64,000 nucleotides of DNA, taken from positions 2,076,975 through 2,140,974 of the forward strand of contig CM055279.1 of NCBI GenBank assembly GCA_029237695.1, in the 5' to 3' direction. The DNA comes from Conchocele bisecta. Its lineage: Eukaryota; Mollusca; Bivalvia; Lucinida; Thyasiridae. The notes under the pieces are model-generated. The model was not told the origin of the DNA. It ran no database searches and worked only from the letters and a program-made list of their open reading frames with translations. Position 1 is the stretch's first letter; the number at the start of each line of letters is the position of its first letter. Position numbers and translations under genes: made by a program. Shown piece after piece: positions 1 to 9,621 of the stretch.

Positions 1-226
1 TTAACATGCATGTGTATTGTGTTTTTATCAGGTAACCTGCCCTGCATTGACCGAATACGTGCTGACTGATAACATATTGTTGTATCAGGCATTGCCCTGA
101 TATAAACATCCGGGCTACAACGAAGTGAAAACTGAAGTTCCATTGGTCGGATGACGTCACGTGACGTTACCGAATGACGTCAGTGTAATGACGCAACGTA
201 AACAAGTCCGCGTTCTGTCCATATAA

Positions 227-425
227 TACGACGTCATCTAATGCAATTTTCGAGCATAAAACATTACCTGATAAATAGAATACCAGGCCAGTGTATTTTG
301 ATATCAAGTTTATCAGACTAGGTTCGGAAACGGTAGGAATTCCTCGGCAAGCCTCGGAATTCCTACGCGTTTCCTAGCCTTACCTGATAAACTTAATATC
401 AAAATACACTAGCCTGGTATTCTAT
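227..425. repeat. Fold-back element, copy 1
   Basis: Positions 275-425 form a near-perfect palindrome: left arm starts ATAGAATACCAGGC and right arm ends GCCTGGTATTCTAT, with inner arms GTAGGAATTC/GAATTCCTAC around a short centre. The 48 bp to its left (227-274) together with the palindrome recur in inverted orientation at 53441-53641, so the repeated unit is about 200 bp. No coding capacity. Probably a non-autonomous fold-back transposon. Confidence 0.75.
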
Positions 426-618
426 ATGTTTACGTACAAGCACTATTGTTCTAACGATAAAATACAAGGAAAGTTGTCGAAACATTATAATGTCAATGAC
501 CTACAGGTCACTTGATATTTTTTGTATCATTCTATTTTTGGCATTCTCTAGAAACTTCTTACTAGATCTAGCGAAGTTCTAGTAGATTACATTAGATAAT
601 TCGGGAATTTAGGGAATC

Positions 619-657
619 TTCGAGAACATTCCGGAACTTTCTAAACGGTATATATAG
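619..657 (+). promoter_or_regulatory. Heat-shock element array plus TATA box
   Basis: Five alternating inverted 5-bp modules (TTC at 619, GAA at 624, TTC at 629, GAA at 634, TTC at 639) make an uninterrupted heat-shock element, the binding site of trimeric HSF. A TATATATA box follows at about 649-656. Weaker GAA/TTC pairs lie upstream at about 548-580. This geometry is typical of inducible hsp promoters. No heat-shock protein coding sequence follows in the next 800 bp, so the promoter appears orphaned, separated from its gene by an intron, or part of a mobile element. Confidence 0.65.
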
Positions 658-1448
658 TGCTGTAGATTCAAGGTTAGAGAGAGTTGTAATCAAAATATAT
701 TCAAAAGGATTAAAGTGCATTCTATTGTGTATTTTACTTCTAAATAAGTGGACTTATACGAATTTTTTTTTTTTATTAAATGTTTTTTATTTTCTTTGCT
801 ACATGTACATGTACAAACACAAGATATACAAACAGTTCAATGAACAAAGTACATATATATATATGTCAGTTCATACGCATTGCTACATTTCAATGAACAG
901 TCTGAATAATAACGTATTGATGCTTGTCTACATGTAACATTGAGTTTTTAAAATAAATAATCAGGGTTTTATAGGACTTTTGGACTATAAGACTGTTATA
1001 GGTCGTGTATGTTTATGATACAAAAATAAGTTAAAAAAAGGGTATCAAAATGTTATAACAAAATAAAATATAGGAATGGACGTCTATTACATGTTCTGGG
1101 CTGATATAGGTATATTGATACACATAGCAGATGAATGTTTTACGTTTTATTTCCATAAAGTCACTCCATTTTGAATGGAAAATATCTAGTTTATCCTTAA
1201 TAGTGGCAATAGTCTCATTCTATTATTATTGTTTGCTTCAGATATATTTTAAAACGGCCTATCGATGGTTGCGTTCATCATATTTACACTTAAAAATAAA
1301 ATATTTTGCCAAAGAATTAAAAAGCTGATAAGCATTGTTTTATTTTTTCAATCGACTCACGTTACAAAATGATATATTTTCATATGTTAAATTACTATTG
1401 TAGTCTAGCCTACTTGTTTGCAATAGCAGGTTGATATCCGACCAAAAA
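658..1448. other. No recognisable gene
   Basis: AT-rich DNA downstream of the heat-shock-type promoter. Short open frames at 725-937 and 1131-1328 have low-complexity, Tyr/Phe-rich translations and no family resemblance. I see no splice-site-supported exon and no repeat structure beyond poly-T runs. Confidence 0.5.
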
Positions 1449-1575
1449 GGTTGTATGATCATTGTGGACTCCCATATACTACTTGGATTTTTCCCCCACT
1501 GTTCGGCGGGTGTGGATGAGAAGAGTGGAAAATGTTTTTCATCAACGACGAGCCCATATACTTCCTCGACTGGAT
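1449..1575. repeat. Left inverted repeat of copy A
   Basis: Reverse-complement match to 7125-7247, sharing GACTCCC-ATACTACTTGG and, further in, the segment CACTGTTCGGCGGG through CCTCGACTGGA. The outermost 35 bp (1449-1483) equal one arm of the fold-back element at 7214-7320, so at this side only half of that hairpin is present. Confidence 0.7.
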
Positions 1576-1883
1576 TATAGGAGCTCAAAAAAGCTTCAGC
1601 AACTACGTTTTCGCCAACCGGCATACGAAAGTTTGGGCAACTTCTTGGGTAGAGCTATATAGTGGCGTACACCTATACAGACACAAGTATAGAAAAAACG
1701 AGGAAATGCATGGTTGCCGAAAGATGCCGAGGTGGAACACATTTTTTCACCGATTAGTTTGGGACCATCTCGCCTCTCACGTGGCAAACACAACAGCAAG
1801 AAACATAGGTAGAAAACTCGAGCCATGTCACCATGTTAGAGATAAGCCCTCCCTATGTTATACTCAGTATATGTAATCACACT

Positions 1884-2129
1884 ATGGTTCTAGTTAATTG
1901 TGCGTGGTTGAAGTCAGGTAGTCACAAGAGGTGTCATCGTACCGGTATTTACGAGTATTGCAAGCATCACCGGGCATGGGTGAGAAGAGGGTCCGTTTCG
2001 CCTCGCCCCTGTAGGCATTGCGTGGTAGGGACCAGATCCGAGTCGCTGTTATGTCCACCATGCGGTGGCACTCGCGCTACTCATCGACTGGCTAGCAAGG
2101 AATTACGTGCTCGCAATATTATCGTTTAG
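1884..2129 (+). pseudogene. Cys/His-rich zinc-binding protein, copy A
   Basis: The translation from the ATG at 1884 has a C-x10-12-C...YC-KHH...CRHC...CPPC pattern, suggesting two zinc-binding sites, perhaps nucleic-acid binding. The family is not one I can name. An intact relative of 97 residues lies on the minus strand at 40737-41030, next to the other element end. Here a one-base deletion near residue 77 (the CGTGCTCGCAA site) changes the tail and stops the protein at about 82 residues, losing the basic C-terminal segment. It sits first inside the left inverted repeat, so it is a subterminal gene. Confidence 0.65.
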
Positions 2130-2153
2130 TAATAATTGAAATCAAAAAGTCAG

Positions 2154-2912
2154 TTAGATAGATAGAACCGATCTGATGCGTAGTTTTGATAAGTCACGGT
2201 GGTGTAACGGGGCTCGAAATAGTTTTATGTTCCGTATGGAGGGGCCGTCGGAACAGCTGGACTGTATGGTGGAGGGATCTCCTGCTGCCGCTGCAGACAC
2301 ACGAATAAGCATATCACGTCCCGAGGCGGGCGAGGAGATTTTTTCTCTCGTCGGCCCTCCCCTCCATGACGAGTTTTTTATGTCTTCGTCCGCGAGAATT
2401 TGTGGTCGGGCCTTGGACCGGATCGTGCCCTTTAACTCCTGGTACCTGGTCATCTCTTCGACGACCAGTTTGAACTCGCTATCTGATATATCGTTGTCGG
2501 CTATCGCTTTCGACACGATAACGTCGATACTGTTTTTCTTAGACCTCGCGAGAACCGCTATTCGGTCGTGCTTTCTACTCTTGGCCTCTAGTTTTCGACT
2601 CACGAGTCTGGCCGTCAGGCAAATCAGTCCCGCCCTCGCCGCTATCGTACTCAAGATCACCGCGACCTGCGCAGCGACGACTGTTGACAATAAAGATACA
2701 CTCCCCACTCCGCTTACAACGGAAGCTGAGGCTAACGCGGTGCTCACCCCCTCGACTATATTGACTGCTCGCCTATATTCTTTGGCATGACCAGTCCGCG
2801 TCTCTCCCTCATGCTATAGAATCTGTTGTATCTCGACGATCCTGGTCATCCTAAAGGATGCCGGGTCGGCCGTCCCTGAAGGTAAGTGTGGATATAGTTT
2901 CTCGTCATTCAT
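2154..2912 (-). pseudogene. Glycine-rich membrane-region protein, copy A
   Basis: Homologous to the proteins at 14650-15429, 23022-23666 and 38880-39483. Shared blocks are an N-terminal IVEIQQIL-type helix, a small-residue hydrophobic stretch with Gly, Ala, Ser and Val, and the signature RKHDRIAVLARSKKNSIDVI followed by an acidic-basic helix. The ATG at 2912 opens a frame broken by TAG after about 32 codons; the rest is open to 2154. The C-terminal about 70 residues differ from the other copies and look like frame-shifted readthrough. Function unknown; a virion or membrane-associated role is inferred from the hydrophobic segment and the structural neighbours. Confidence 0.65.
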
Positions 2913-2919
2913 CATAAAT

Positions 2920-2972
2920 CAAGTTCAATGAACAGTGTCACTACAGTGGCTGAACTCGATTGGGAACGTTTT
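2920..2972 (-). pseudogene. Residual 3' end of fibre-like gene, copy A
   Basis: About 50 bp match the last codons of the fibre-like gene of copy B (15426-15480), directly upstream of the glycine-rich gene as in other copies. The remaining about 1.5 kb of the fibre gene is deleted here, and AT-rich DNA joins this remnant to the penton-like gene. Confidence 0.5.
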
Positions 2973-3012
2973 GTATATGCTCATGATTAATATTTAAATA
3001 TATATATTATGT

Positions 3013-3680
3013 TTAATCGGTTATTTCGAGAACGATCGAAATCAGGTAATCGTTCTTTAACTCTCGCGCTTTATCATCAAGAATAGAGATTTTCAATTCG
3101 TGGATGTGACCAGATTCCAAACGTTTCATCTCGGGGGTTGGGAAGTCTAAGGTCAGGTCTCGCCGAAAAAACAGTCGCTGGCCTGCACGGTCTTAAGGAG
3201 AGTGCTGGGGGTCCGTCTAACGTGTTGTACGATGTGTTCAGCTGATTCAGGTGCACCATGAGAGTTTTCGTGAAGGCTAACCCCACTGGATCGTTGCCGA
3301 CGTGCTCGCCTGGGTCAAACCATTTTACTGTAAAACCGAGTCGTACGGCCAACGCCGGGGTGACCCTTACCCGGCTGCCGGGATCGACGGTCAAGGTTGT
3401 GAGTCCGGTGGCTTTTCGAGATTGCGAGGCTGGCTCGACCATCAAGCTCCGACGCGACAAAAGTTTGGAGCTCTCTCAAAACTCCAAAGACCGGGGGTCA
3501 GCTTTACTAATACTGGGGGCCGTTCTTCATGTAGGCGAACCCTTCGCCCACATCGACGTTGCGCCATCCGACCGTGAAGGTGATTGATCTGAGACCAACC
3601 CGGTGTTTCCCGCGGCAGTTGTCGATCGAATTCTGAAGTTCACAACTCTCTTTTTGAACATTAGTGATAGTAGCAAACAT
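3013..3680 (-). pseudogene. Penton-like minor capsid candidate, copy A
   Basis: Reads on the minus strand from the ATG at 3680 (MFATITNVQKESCEL) to the stop at 3013-3015. Collinear with the intact 228-residue protein at 25308-25994. Frame changes occur after about 50 residues (near 3507-3520) and again near 3080. The conserved blocks VGLRSITFTVGW, FTPGEYVG-like and LKNDY-ISIVLEI are visible. The beta-rich composition, single copy, and divergent arrangement with the structural gene (18 bp between start codons) fit a minor capsid or penton protein, but no catalytic motif proves this. Confidence 0.6.
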
Positions 3681-3697
3681 GATAATATCTTGTTCAA

Positions 3698-4988
3698 TGG
3701 ATACCAAGGCTTTTGGCTTTAACTCTAATGCAAAGTACGCGGTCGGCGGGGTCTACGCCGCTAAGGCGGGCGCTCCCCGGCTTGTGCACCCCACTATCCA
3801 AGTTAGCGGCTGAACAAGCTTTCAAACCAACTTCCCCGACATCTTTGAACAATATAGGCTGCCTAAGATTACTACCATGGAGGCTATGAACGGGTGGAAT
3901 GCAACGCCGATGCAGTTTTCGCAGAATCAGCTCAACTTCGCCGTATGGTGCGCAACAGCTGGATGCGGGGTTTCCTCTCATGACCATCTGGCCTCGCAGG
4001 ATCCCTTCTTGAGGGCCGTTTACAACTTTCACGCGTACTACACTATTCGGAGGATTCTCAAAGAACAGAAAATCTCTCTGCCGCAGGACGACGGCTGGAA
4101 TCCCATTTCCAACGCATACGAACGTAGGGCGTTCGAAAGACTGTGTAACGAATTTGGGGTCCCAAAAGACGCGGATTGGCACCAGAAAGAGTTCTGGTAC
4201 ACTTTCGGTTTAGGTGACGTTTACATGACGGGTATGGAGTTTGTGAAGCACCCAAAGGATCCACCACCACCAATAGAATTAAAGAATACCGACTTCGTGC
4301 CACCAGTACCATGGTCTTTCAAATCGGCCCACGTTGATTTCATTCAATAACCTGCGTGGGTAAATACCGCGTGGGGGTCATTTATGTTAGATAAAAGCAC
4401 TGGATTTACTCATGCCGGGTTACTCGCCTCAACGACTCCATTCGAACATACGTCTGGGCCATCCTCGGCGCACATGCGCAAGCGCGCAGTTCTATAATAG
4501 GAACCGGGACGGCATTTGATAGCCAGAAACAGTTCTTGACCAATGTCGAGGACGCCATCACATCTCCGGTGGACCTCCAGCAGTATCAAGACGTTTTGCA
4601 GTATGCCCGCACCTCAGTAGACTATGTATTTGGAATAGGTCTGTATATGGCGCCGAGCAATATGATACTACGAGACGACCCGGTTGACGGTTACAATAAT
4701 CAGATCGTAATCGCCACCGTCAAACAAAAGATCGGCCATAACGGGACCGTGAACGCGGATATCATCAAGCGCACCTCGCATGGAACCGATTTCATAAAAC
4801 CGCAAGCACCCACCCCAGTACAAAGCATCCCATCAAGTTCCTTCGGAACTAGTGTCTCATCAAGCTCCACCTCCGCTCCCGAGCATGTTGACACAGTATG
4901 ACTTGATGCACCAGCAAGTTCCTTCGGAACTAGTGCACACGAGGACGAAAAATTAGCGTGGCGCGCGGACTATTTGCGCTTTGGTTTT
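3698..4988 (+). pseudogene. Tail-anchored structural protein, copy A
   Basis: Starts MDTKAFGFNSNAKY at 3698. A stop follows within 35 codons, then the frame resumes at 3877 with the conserved block ATPMQF-QNQLNFAVWCATAGCGVS and continues to a stop at 4350. Further shifts precede VEDAITSPVDL (4536) and the conserved FGIGLYMAPSNMILRDDPV. The C-terminal linker holds two copies of the palindrome AGTTCCTTCGGAACT (4836-4850, 4917-4931). The hydrophobic tail seen in copy B (LALVVALVAIGLFALWF) is frame-shifted here. Family function is unknown; it is long and conserved in all copies, and its tail suggests insertion in a membrane or burial in the capsid interior. Confidence 0.65.
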
Positions 4989-6657
4989 AGGAACAGCTCT
5001 CGGGAGGCTAATAGTAGGAGACCGGCGATCGCCACGATTAAAGCCCAAGCATTCTCGGCGAACCATCCGGCCGTTTTTGATAATATAGATAGCAAGAAGG
5101 AGACGAGGCCCCCGGTCAACCCAGACAGCGCAGCAGCCGCCTTTCTGGCTAATTTAGCCAGGAGACTGGCGAGGGCTTTTAGTTGTTTTTTTACCCACTC
5201 CTTGGCTCCGCCGGATGGCGCGGGTGCTGGTGCGGGTGCAGCAGCCGCACCGCCACCACCAGTGAAAGCTAGAACTAGGGTCGATATAGTCATGCCGAGA
5301 GCTGTGAAGATGCTTGCTATCGTGATGCCCTGCTCTCTGAACAGAGTGCAAAGACACTCACCGAGTGTCGTGTCCTCGTGCAGGACCCTCGAGATTGTTT
5401 CGCGGATCCCACTTACTTGGGCGCGGAGAGCCTCACGGTTAGTCGAGGCAGCCTCCAAGCGAGCTTCTCTTTCATCTCGCAAAGACCGCAGTCGTTCAGT
5501 GATCCGCTCGGTAGATTCTCTATCGCCACGGGCTTCCTCCAGTTTTCTTTCTTCTAGCGCGATATGTTCATCCAGCGCCGTGAGTTTGGCGAGGTTAAGG
5601 ACCAGTTCGCCCCGGACTGTTTGCAGATCCTTATCGAGTCCCCGGAGGTCGCGAAGAAGTAACGGTTGGTCATACATCGTGCTGAGTATTTCGCTTTCGT
5701 TGATCTCCATTGTGCGAATAGCGTCGGTGGCTACACGAGGGACATCGCCGAGCTCGACAGTTTCTATCCCGGCGGTCGTATACGCCATCGTTTCGTCGGT
5801 AGACTGTACAGGGTTCATACCAATTATCCGGACAATCAGTTTATCGGACAAATGAAAATACCTGTTAATTAAGCGCATTCTTTTGATCCGATTTTGCAAC
5901 GAATGCATCTAAGTCATGCAGGTGCATGCTTTTTCCATGCCAGTGTGAAGAATATGTCGGCATGGTAAACATTTTAGTAACATTTGCTGAACACATTCCC
6001 AACTCTGTGCAGAAGTTGTTTACAATGTCAAAAGTCATGCGGGGGCTCAATCGAGTGCGCCCAATTACGTCATTGTTCTATAAATACAATACATTCTATA
6101 AATACGGTGTTTTCCAAGAAACGAAGGGTGACTGACATATCTGCAGAAATACGCAATGCTGTTTACACTGCTTTACAGGCGATAACATTATGATTTCAAC
6201 GTGAGAATAGAAGTTATAAGACGATTAGTATATATGTTTGTCCGGATAACTGATTGTCGATGCTAATTTTGGGGCAATTTTACGACTGATGATCTGACCC
6301 AATTTTAAGCGAGAAAGATGGCACAGTTTGCTAAATAGTTTACATGCGTTGAGAAAGCAAGAACCGACGATTGTTCCGTGAAAAGTTTATGCCCGTAGCT
6401 GCTATTTTAAGAAAAATATCGTTAAAAAACTGCCATTTTTGTCCGATAATCTGGAGGATCCCTGTAGGGCCTCTACTGCGCGGGCCGGCATAATTGTTTT
6501 ACCCCTCTTCCAATCTGTGAAGCCTAGTTCGCTCCTTACGATTTGGCCACCGCCCGGGTTTCCGGCAATAGTGCTCAGCGATAGGGGATTTCCGGTCCTC
6601 GTGTTGACTATTGGGAGATGTGATGCTGCTTTTAGTCGCAACCTGCCGGCCCGATCC
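4970..6657 (-). pseudogene. Coiled-coil membrane protein, copy A (interrupted)
   Basis: The 3' exon-like part 4970-5808 is open: a Glu/Arg-rich coiled coil (LDEHIALEERKLEEARGDRE), a transmembrane helix (GITIASIFTALGMTISTLVL), a Gly/Ala/Pro linker, amphipathic Lys-Ala-Leu helices and a second hydrophobic segment. The 5' part (6467-6657) encodes the LPIVNTRTG-PL and LGFTDWKRGKTI blocks. A 656-bp transposon (5809-6464) separates them. The first about 60 codons, including the acidic N-terminus, are missing because a deletion joins this gene to the middle of the capsid gene at about 6660. The gene ends tail-to-tail with, and overlaps, the structural gene. Confidence 0.7.
5809..6464. mobile_element. 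Pogo/Tigger-like non-autonomous transposon
   Basis: Begins CAGGGTTCATACC-ATTATCCGGAC and ends with the inverted counterpart (…GTCCGATAATCTGGAGGATCCCTG). It is flanked by TA on both sides (5807-5808 and 6465-6466). The unoccupied site is visible in copy C (gactgTAgggcc, near 28270), which proves a clean TA-target insertion. CAG-starting ends with an ATTATCCGGAC-type block and TA duplication are characteristic of pogo-type Tc1/mariner elements. No transposase frame is present. It inserted after copy A was in place. Confidence 0.8.
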
Positions 6658-6664
6658 AATTTGA

Positions 6665-7117
6665 ACCATGATAAAGATTTCTGGTAATGAGGTGATGTCG
6701 ATCGACGACAGCGACGTCTACCATTGCTACCAGCACCTGTGGAAGTCGGCGCAAGAGCTCGAAAATGCGGTCTATCAGGGTATTGACACTAGTAAAAATA
6801 AAAAAAGTAACCAGACTTAGAATCGGGGCTGGTAACGCGGCAGCGAATGTCGCGAGCGACAACGCGATCGCGACCGCTTACGGCAACCGCTTCTACATCC
6901 CGCTCGACTTTGAGTTGCTGGAAAGCCACATGCCATACTATCAGAGTGCTTTGGCGGACCGCCTCGAATACGAACGAACGTTCAACGACTAAGGCCGAGT
7001 TCTCATAGCCACCGAAATGACATCGACGTATTCGATCGACAATGTTTCGCTGGAGTACGACATGCTCACGATGCCCGAACTCGGGAGATTGATCAGAACC
7101 CAGTACGCCGGGCGCGT
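6665..7117 (+). pseudogene. MCP: Major capsid protein fragment, copy A
   Basis: Covers the middle of the capsid gene, from the MIKISGNEV block to QYAGRV, including the highly conserved FYIPLDFELLESHMPYYQ and ALADRLEYE segments. The start and the C-terminal half are deleted. A frameshift lies near 6780-6800, and a stop replaces Tyr in FNDY (6990-6992). The left junction (about 6660) runs into the coiled-coil membrane gene; the right junction (about 7118) runs into the inverted repeat. Confidence 0.75.
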
Positions 7118-7124
7118 GTCTCAT

Positions 7125-7247
7125 CCAGTCGAGGAAGTATATGGGCTCGTCGGTGATTAAAAAAAAATTCCACTCTTCTCATCCACACCCGCCGAACAGT
7201 GCGGGAAAATCCAAGTAGTATACGGGAGTCCACAATGATACCACCTC
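7125..7247. repeat. Right inverted repeat of copy A
   Basis: Reverse complement of 1449-1575. Its inner edge is cut at about 7118 by the deletion that removed the right two-thirds of the element. Its outer part overlaps the fold-back element 7214-7320. Confidence 0.7.
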
Positions 7248-7320
7248 CTGATGGAAGCCACCGCGCGTAGCGGGGGTCTTCCAGAGGGAGGTGGTATCAT
7301 TTTGACTCCCATATACTACT
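7214..7320. repeat. 107-bp fold-back MITE with Polinton-like tips
   Basis: Arms AGTAGTATACGGGAGTC...GACTCCCATATACTACT, continuing inwards as ATGATACCACCTC/GAGGTGGTATCAT, then GGAAG/CTTCC, around a loop containing CCGCGCGTAGCGGG. It has the same length and loop core as 41120-41227, but the arm sequence differs in a paired manner. The tips match the first bases of the composite element's own terminal repeat (AGTAGTATATA). Confidence 0.75.
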
Positions 7321-7768
7321 GCTTGAAAATGATGTAACTAAGAAAACAAAAGTTACATTTTTAAAATCGGTCCACAAATAAAAAAAATATATTAAAAAAC
7401 TCTATTTTTAGCCCCCATGTTAAATTCCCATAGGAAAATCGTTTTTTTCGCAATAAAATCAATATTTGATGGAATTTCATCAAATAATTTACTTTGGGAA
7501 GGGTGACTGTTTTGTTATTGATGAAAAAGTACTTACTTTTAAATATTTTTTAGATTTAATGTGTTTAATGGCCAAATGTTCGTCGGCAGCAAAACGTGGA
7601 ACAGACAGTAAATAGATATAAATTTTGACATAATGTTTTGTTTTCAATTGTGACAAATCAAAGTATTTGATTTGTAGTTAAGTGCAATATTTTCGTGAAA
7701 CCAACACATTTTCGAAAAAAATGACTTTTGATCTGTAAGTTGTTGCAGCTGAATAATCCCAGGAACCT
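7321..7768. other. No recognisable gene
   Basis: AT-rich, host-like DNA with homopolymer runs. I see no frame of interest on either strand and no clear repeat. Confidence 0.5.
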
Positions 7769-7770
7769 AT

Positions 7771-8040
7771 TTCACAAACATTGCAAAGTATACTCATCTA
7801 GCAAAGTATACTTTGAGGGAGAAATTTACAATTTTAGGATAAATTTATTAATTTTTATTATACTTAATTTATTACATTATCACAGCCAACATAAATTCAG
7901 TATAATAATTATGCATACTTGTAATCATCAAATATATGCAGTTGTTGGTTCTATATGACATAATGCATTTCGGGGAAAATAAATGATTAATCCTCAAAGT
8001 ATACTTTGCTAGATAAGTATACTTTGCAATGTTGGTGAAA
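7771..8040. mobile_element. 270-bp MITE with TA target duplication
   Basis: Inverted ends of about 48 bp start TTTCACAAACATTGCAAAGT on the left and end with the complement (…ACTTTGCAATGTTGGTGAAA). TA is present immediately outside both ends (7769-7770, 8041-8042). The interior is AT-rich and non-coding. The TA duplication suggests mobilisation by a Tc1/mariner-type transposase supplied elsewhere. Confidence 0.7.
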
Positions 8041-8246
8041 TACGCTACAGGAGCTTTTAGCTGGCTTAAAAAAGTGTCACCTTCTCGACTTGGCTCTAAT
8101 TATAATGTCGAAACCATCAAATCGTCAACGTTACAATTAGTGGTCAAACGTAAATTAGTTGATTTTTTTGTAAATTAATTTTTTTTTACCCGAAACTACA
8201 GTAGAAATTTTGGAAACTGAAAAGTGATTCTTTACGAATTAAGGAA

Positions 8247-8462
8247 ATGGAATTTCAGTTAAAAGTGAAACAAATGGATGAGAAAGAACGAGAAATGCAT
8301 ATTCGACAAATGGAAACTGAGCGAGAACGAGAGATAGAAAGGGAGATAATTGAGAAAGAACGAGAAATGCAGATTAAACAAATGGAAATGCAGCGAAAAA
8401 AATCGAAATCGAAGGACAAAAAATGGAAATTGAGTGAGAACGAGAGAAAGAAAGCGAGATAA
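8247..8462 (+). CDS. Short coiled-coil frame, doubtful
   Basis: A 71-codon frame made almost entirely of Glu, Lys, Arg, Met and Gln (EKEREMQIKQMEMQ repeats), predicting one charged helix. It may be a fragment of a Gag-like or other coiled-coil gene. It has no clear partner, and the purine-rich repeat could arise without selection. It lies outside the composite element. Confidence 0.25.
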   Translation: MEFQLKVKQMDEKEREMHIRQMETEREREIEREIIEKEREMQIKQMEMQRKKSKSKDKKWKLSENERKKAR

Positions 8463-8557
8463 CTGAGCGAGAAGTAAGACTTTAAGAGTTAGAGGTACAG
8501 GCTAAATTTAAAAGTGAAGATGACCAGTGTAGAACAAATTAAGAACATTTGACGTCA

Positions 8558-8648
8558 AGTAGTATGTATATAGAGTATGAGTTCATTACCGCGAATGATG
8601 GGAAACGAATTGGAGGGCGTTTAAGTTACCACCACTTCCAAAATGGGT
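8558..8648. repeat. Left terminal inverted repeat of composite element
   Basis: Aligns with the reverse complement of 41232-41319 over about 90 bp at roughly three bases in four, with a 4-bp indel near the tip. The shared core is GTATGAGTTC, TTACCGCGA, ACGAATT and GACCACCA/TACCACCA. Confidence 0.7.
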
Positions 8649-8981
8649 CATACTTTATATGGGGGTAAAAAAACAAATATGTATCACCACCGTCAATTTC
8701 ATTCAATATATTGGCGTTGAAAAATTGAATTCGGTGGAATTAAATTTTAAAAAGTCTAAAAGTTGATTAAACAATCCAATAATATTGGATGAGAAAAGAT
8801 GAGAAATTATGACAAATCTCTCAAAAAGTAGCCGAAACCATTACGGATTTTATATCGCTTATAAAAATCCGTCATGTTGAACAAACATAACGTCTCTTTA
8901 TAACTAATAATTAATTCCCAAGATTGGGAAAGTATATTTACTAGTATATAGAAAAAACATTATGACAGTTGCCATAAAAAT

Positions 8982-9583
8982 ATGAGACGGATACCGAGGA
9001 AACCGGATATACCTCACACACTGATTAGTGAGGCAGCGATTTCCCCAGCTCAAAGAGTACAAACACCTCCTAAAATTCGTCGTAATACGAATACAAAGGA
9101 GATAAAACCCCCTCCACGGGGATCCGCAAAACTTCGTGAATTACGGTCGGAGGCCTCCAAATTGGGAATAACATTCCCCCCAAATGTCCGGGCGAAAGGC
9201 CTGACTAAAATTATAACTGAGGCGAAGAATGAGGAATTTATGGAAAGACTGGCTTATGCGTATAAATCGAGAAAAACGGCTGATGGGGGGAGACTAAGAA
9301 CATTAACAATGTAACCCAACCCGCACTATACAAAAAAGCCAAATCTTTGGCTGATGAGGCGGTATTGAGTCTGCGCGGTAGAAATATTGTGGTACCACAA
9401 AAACGAATTCCTAAAACCGGCCTGTTAAGGAAAGTAATAAACGAAGGCGACGATATTCTGGACGATCACACACGGGCGGAGAGTACAATAGTGAAAGGAC
9501 GTCGCACAATAACTATTAGCCTAAAACTGCACACCCAAGTAGATATAACGGAACGAATACTGTCAGAGATCGCCCACTGCTAA
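8982..9583 (+). pseudogene. SAP-motif protein upstream of polymerase
   Basis: Two consecutive frames (8982-9314 and 9302-9583) read as one basic protein with a frame change near 9300. Residues about 47-77 of the first frame (KLRELRSEASKLGITFP) resemble a SAP DNA-binding helix pair. The second part is charged, with RGRNIVVPQKR and a beta-like segment. It may be a separate gene or the N-terminal extension of the polymerase that carries the priming protein; the sequence does not decide. It lies just inside the left terminal repeat. Confidence 0.5.
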
Positions 9584-9621
9584 CTGGGAGCTTCTACATA
9601 CGTTATTTATTTTCGTACAAA

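Larger units (their letters stand above)
1449..7247 (+). mobile_element. Copy A: internally deleted Polinton-like element
   Basis: This segment lies between inverted repeats 1449-1575 and 7125-7247. It carries remnants, in canonical order, of the zinc protein, glycine-rich protein, the last about 50 bp of the fibre gene, penton-like protein, structural protein, coiled-coil membrane protein and a central piece of the capsid gene. ATPase, small genes, integrase and polymerase are absent. The capsid fragment stops at about 7117 and is joined almost directly to the right inverted repeat. All genes carry stops or frameshifts. It is best read as a decayed deletion derivative that would have depended on a complete relative for movement. 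Confidence 0.7.

Noticed and set aside
725..937. 70-codon frame downstream of the heat-shock-type promoter
   Set aside because: Low-complexity Phe/Tyr/Met-rich translation with no similarity to heat-shock or other proteins.
1340..1624. 94-codon minus-strand frame in the left inverted repeat
   Set aside because: The matching right repeat has a stop in the equivalent frame, so coding is not supported; it was kept as part of the repeat.
2176..2790. 204-codon plus-strand frame
   Set aside because: It is the antisense shadow of the glycine-rich pseudogene, whose minus-strand reading is conserved in four places.
4974..5855. 293-codon plus-strand frame, Ser/Arg-rich
   Set aside because: Antisense of the coiled-coil membrane protein; the minus strand carries the conserved domains.
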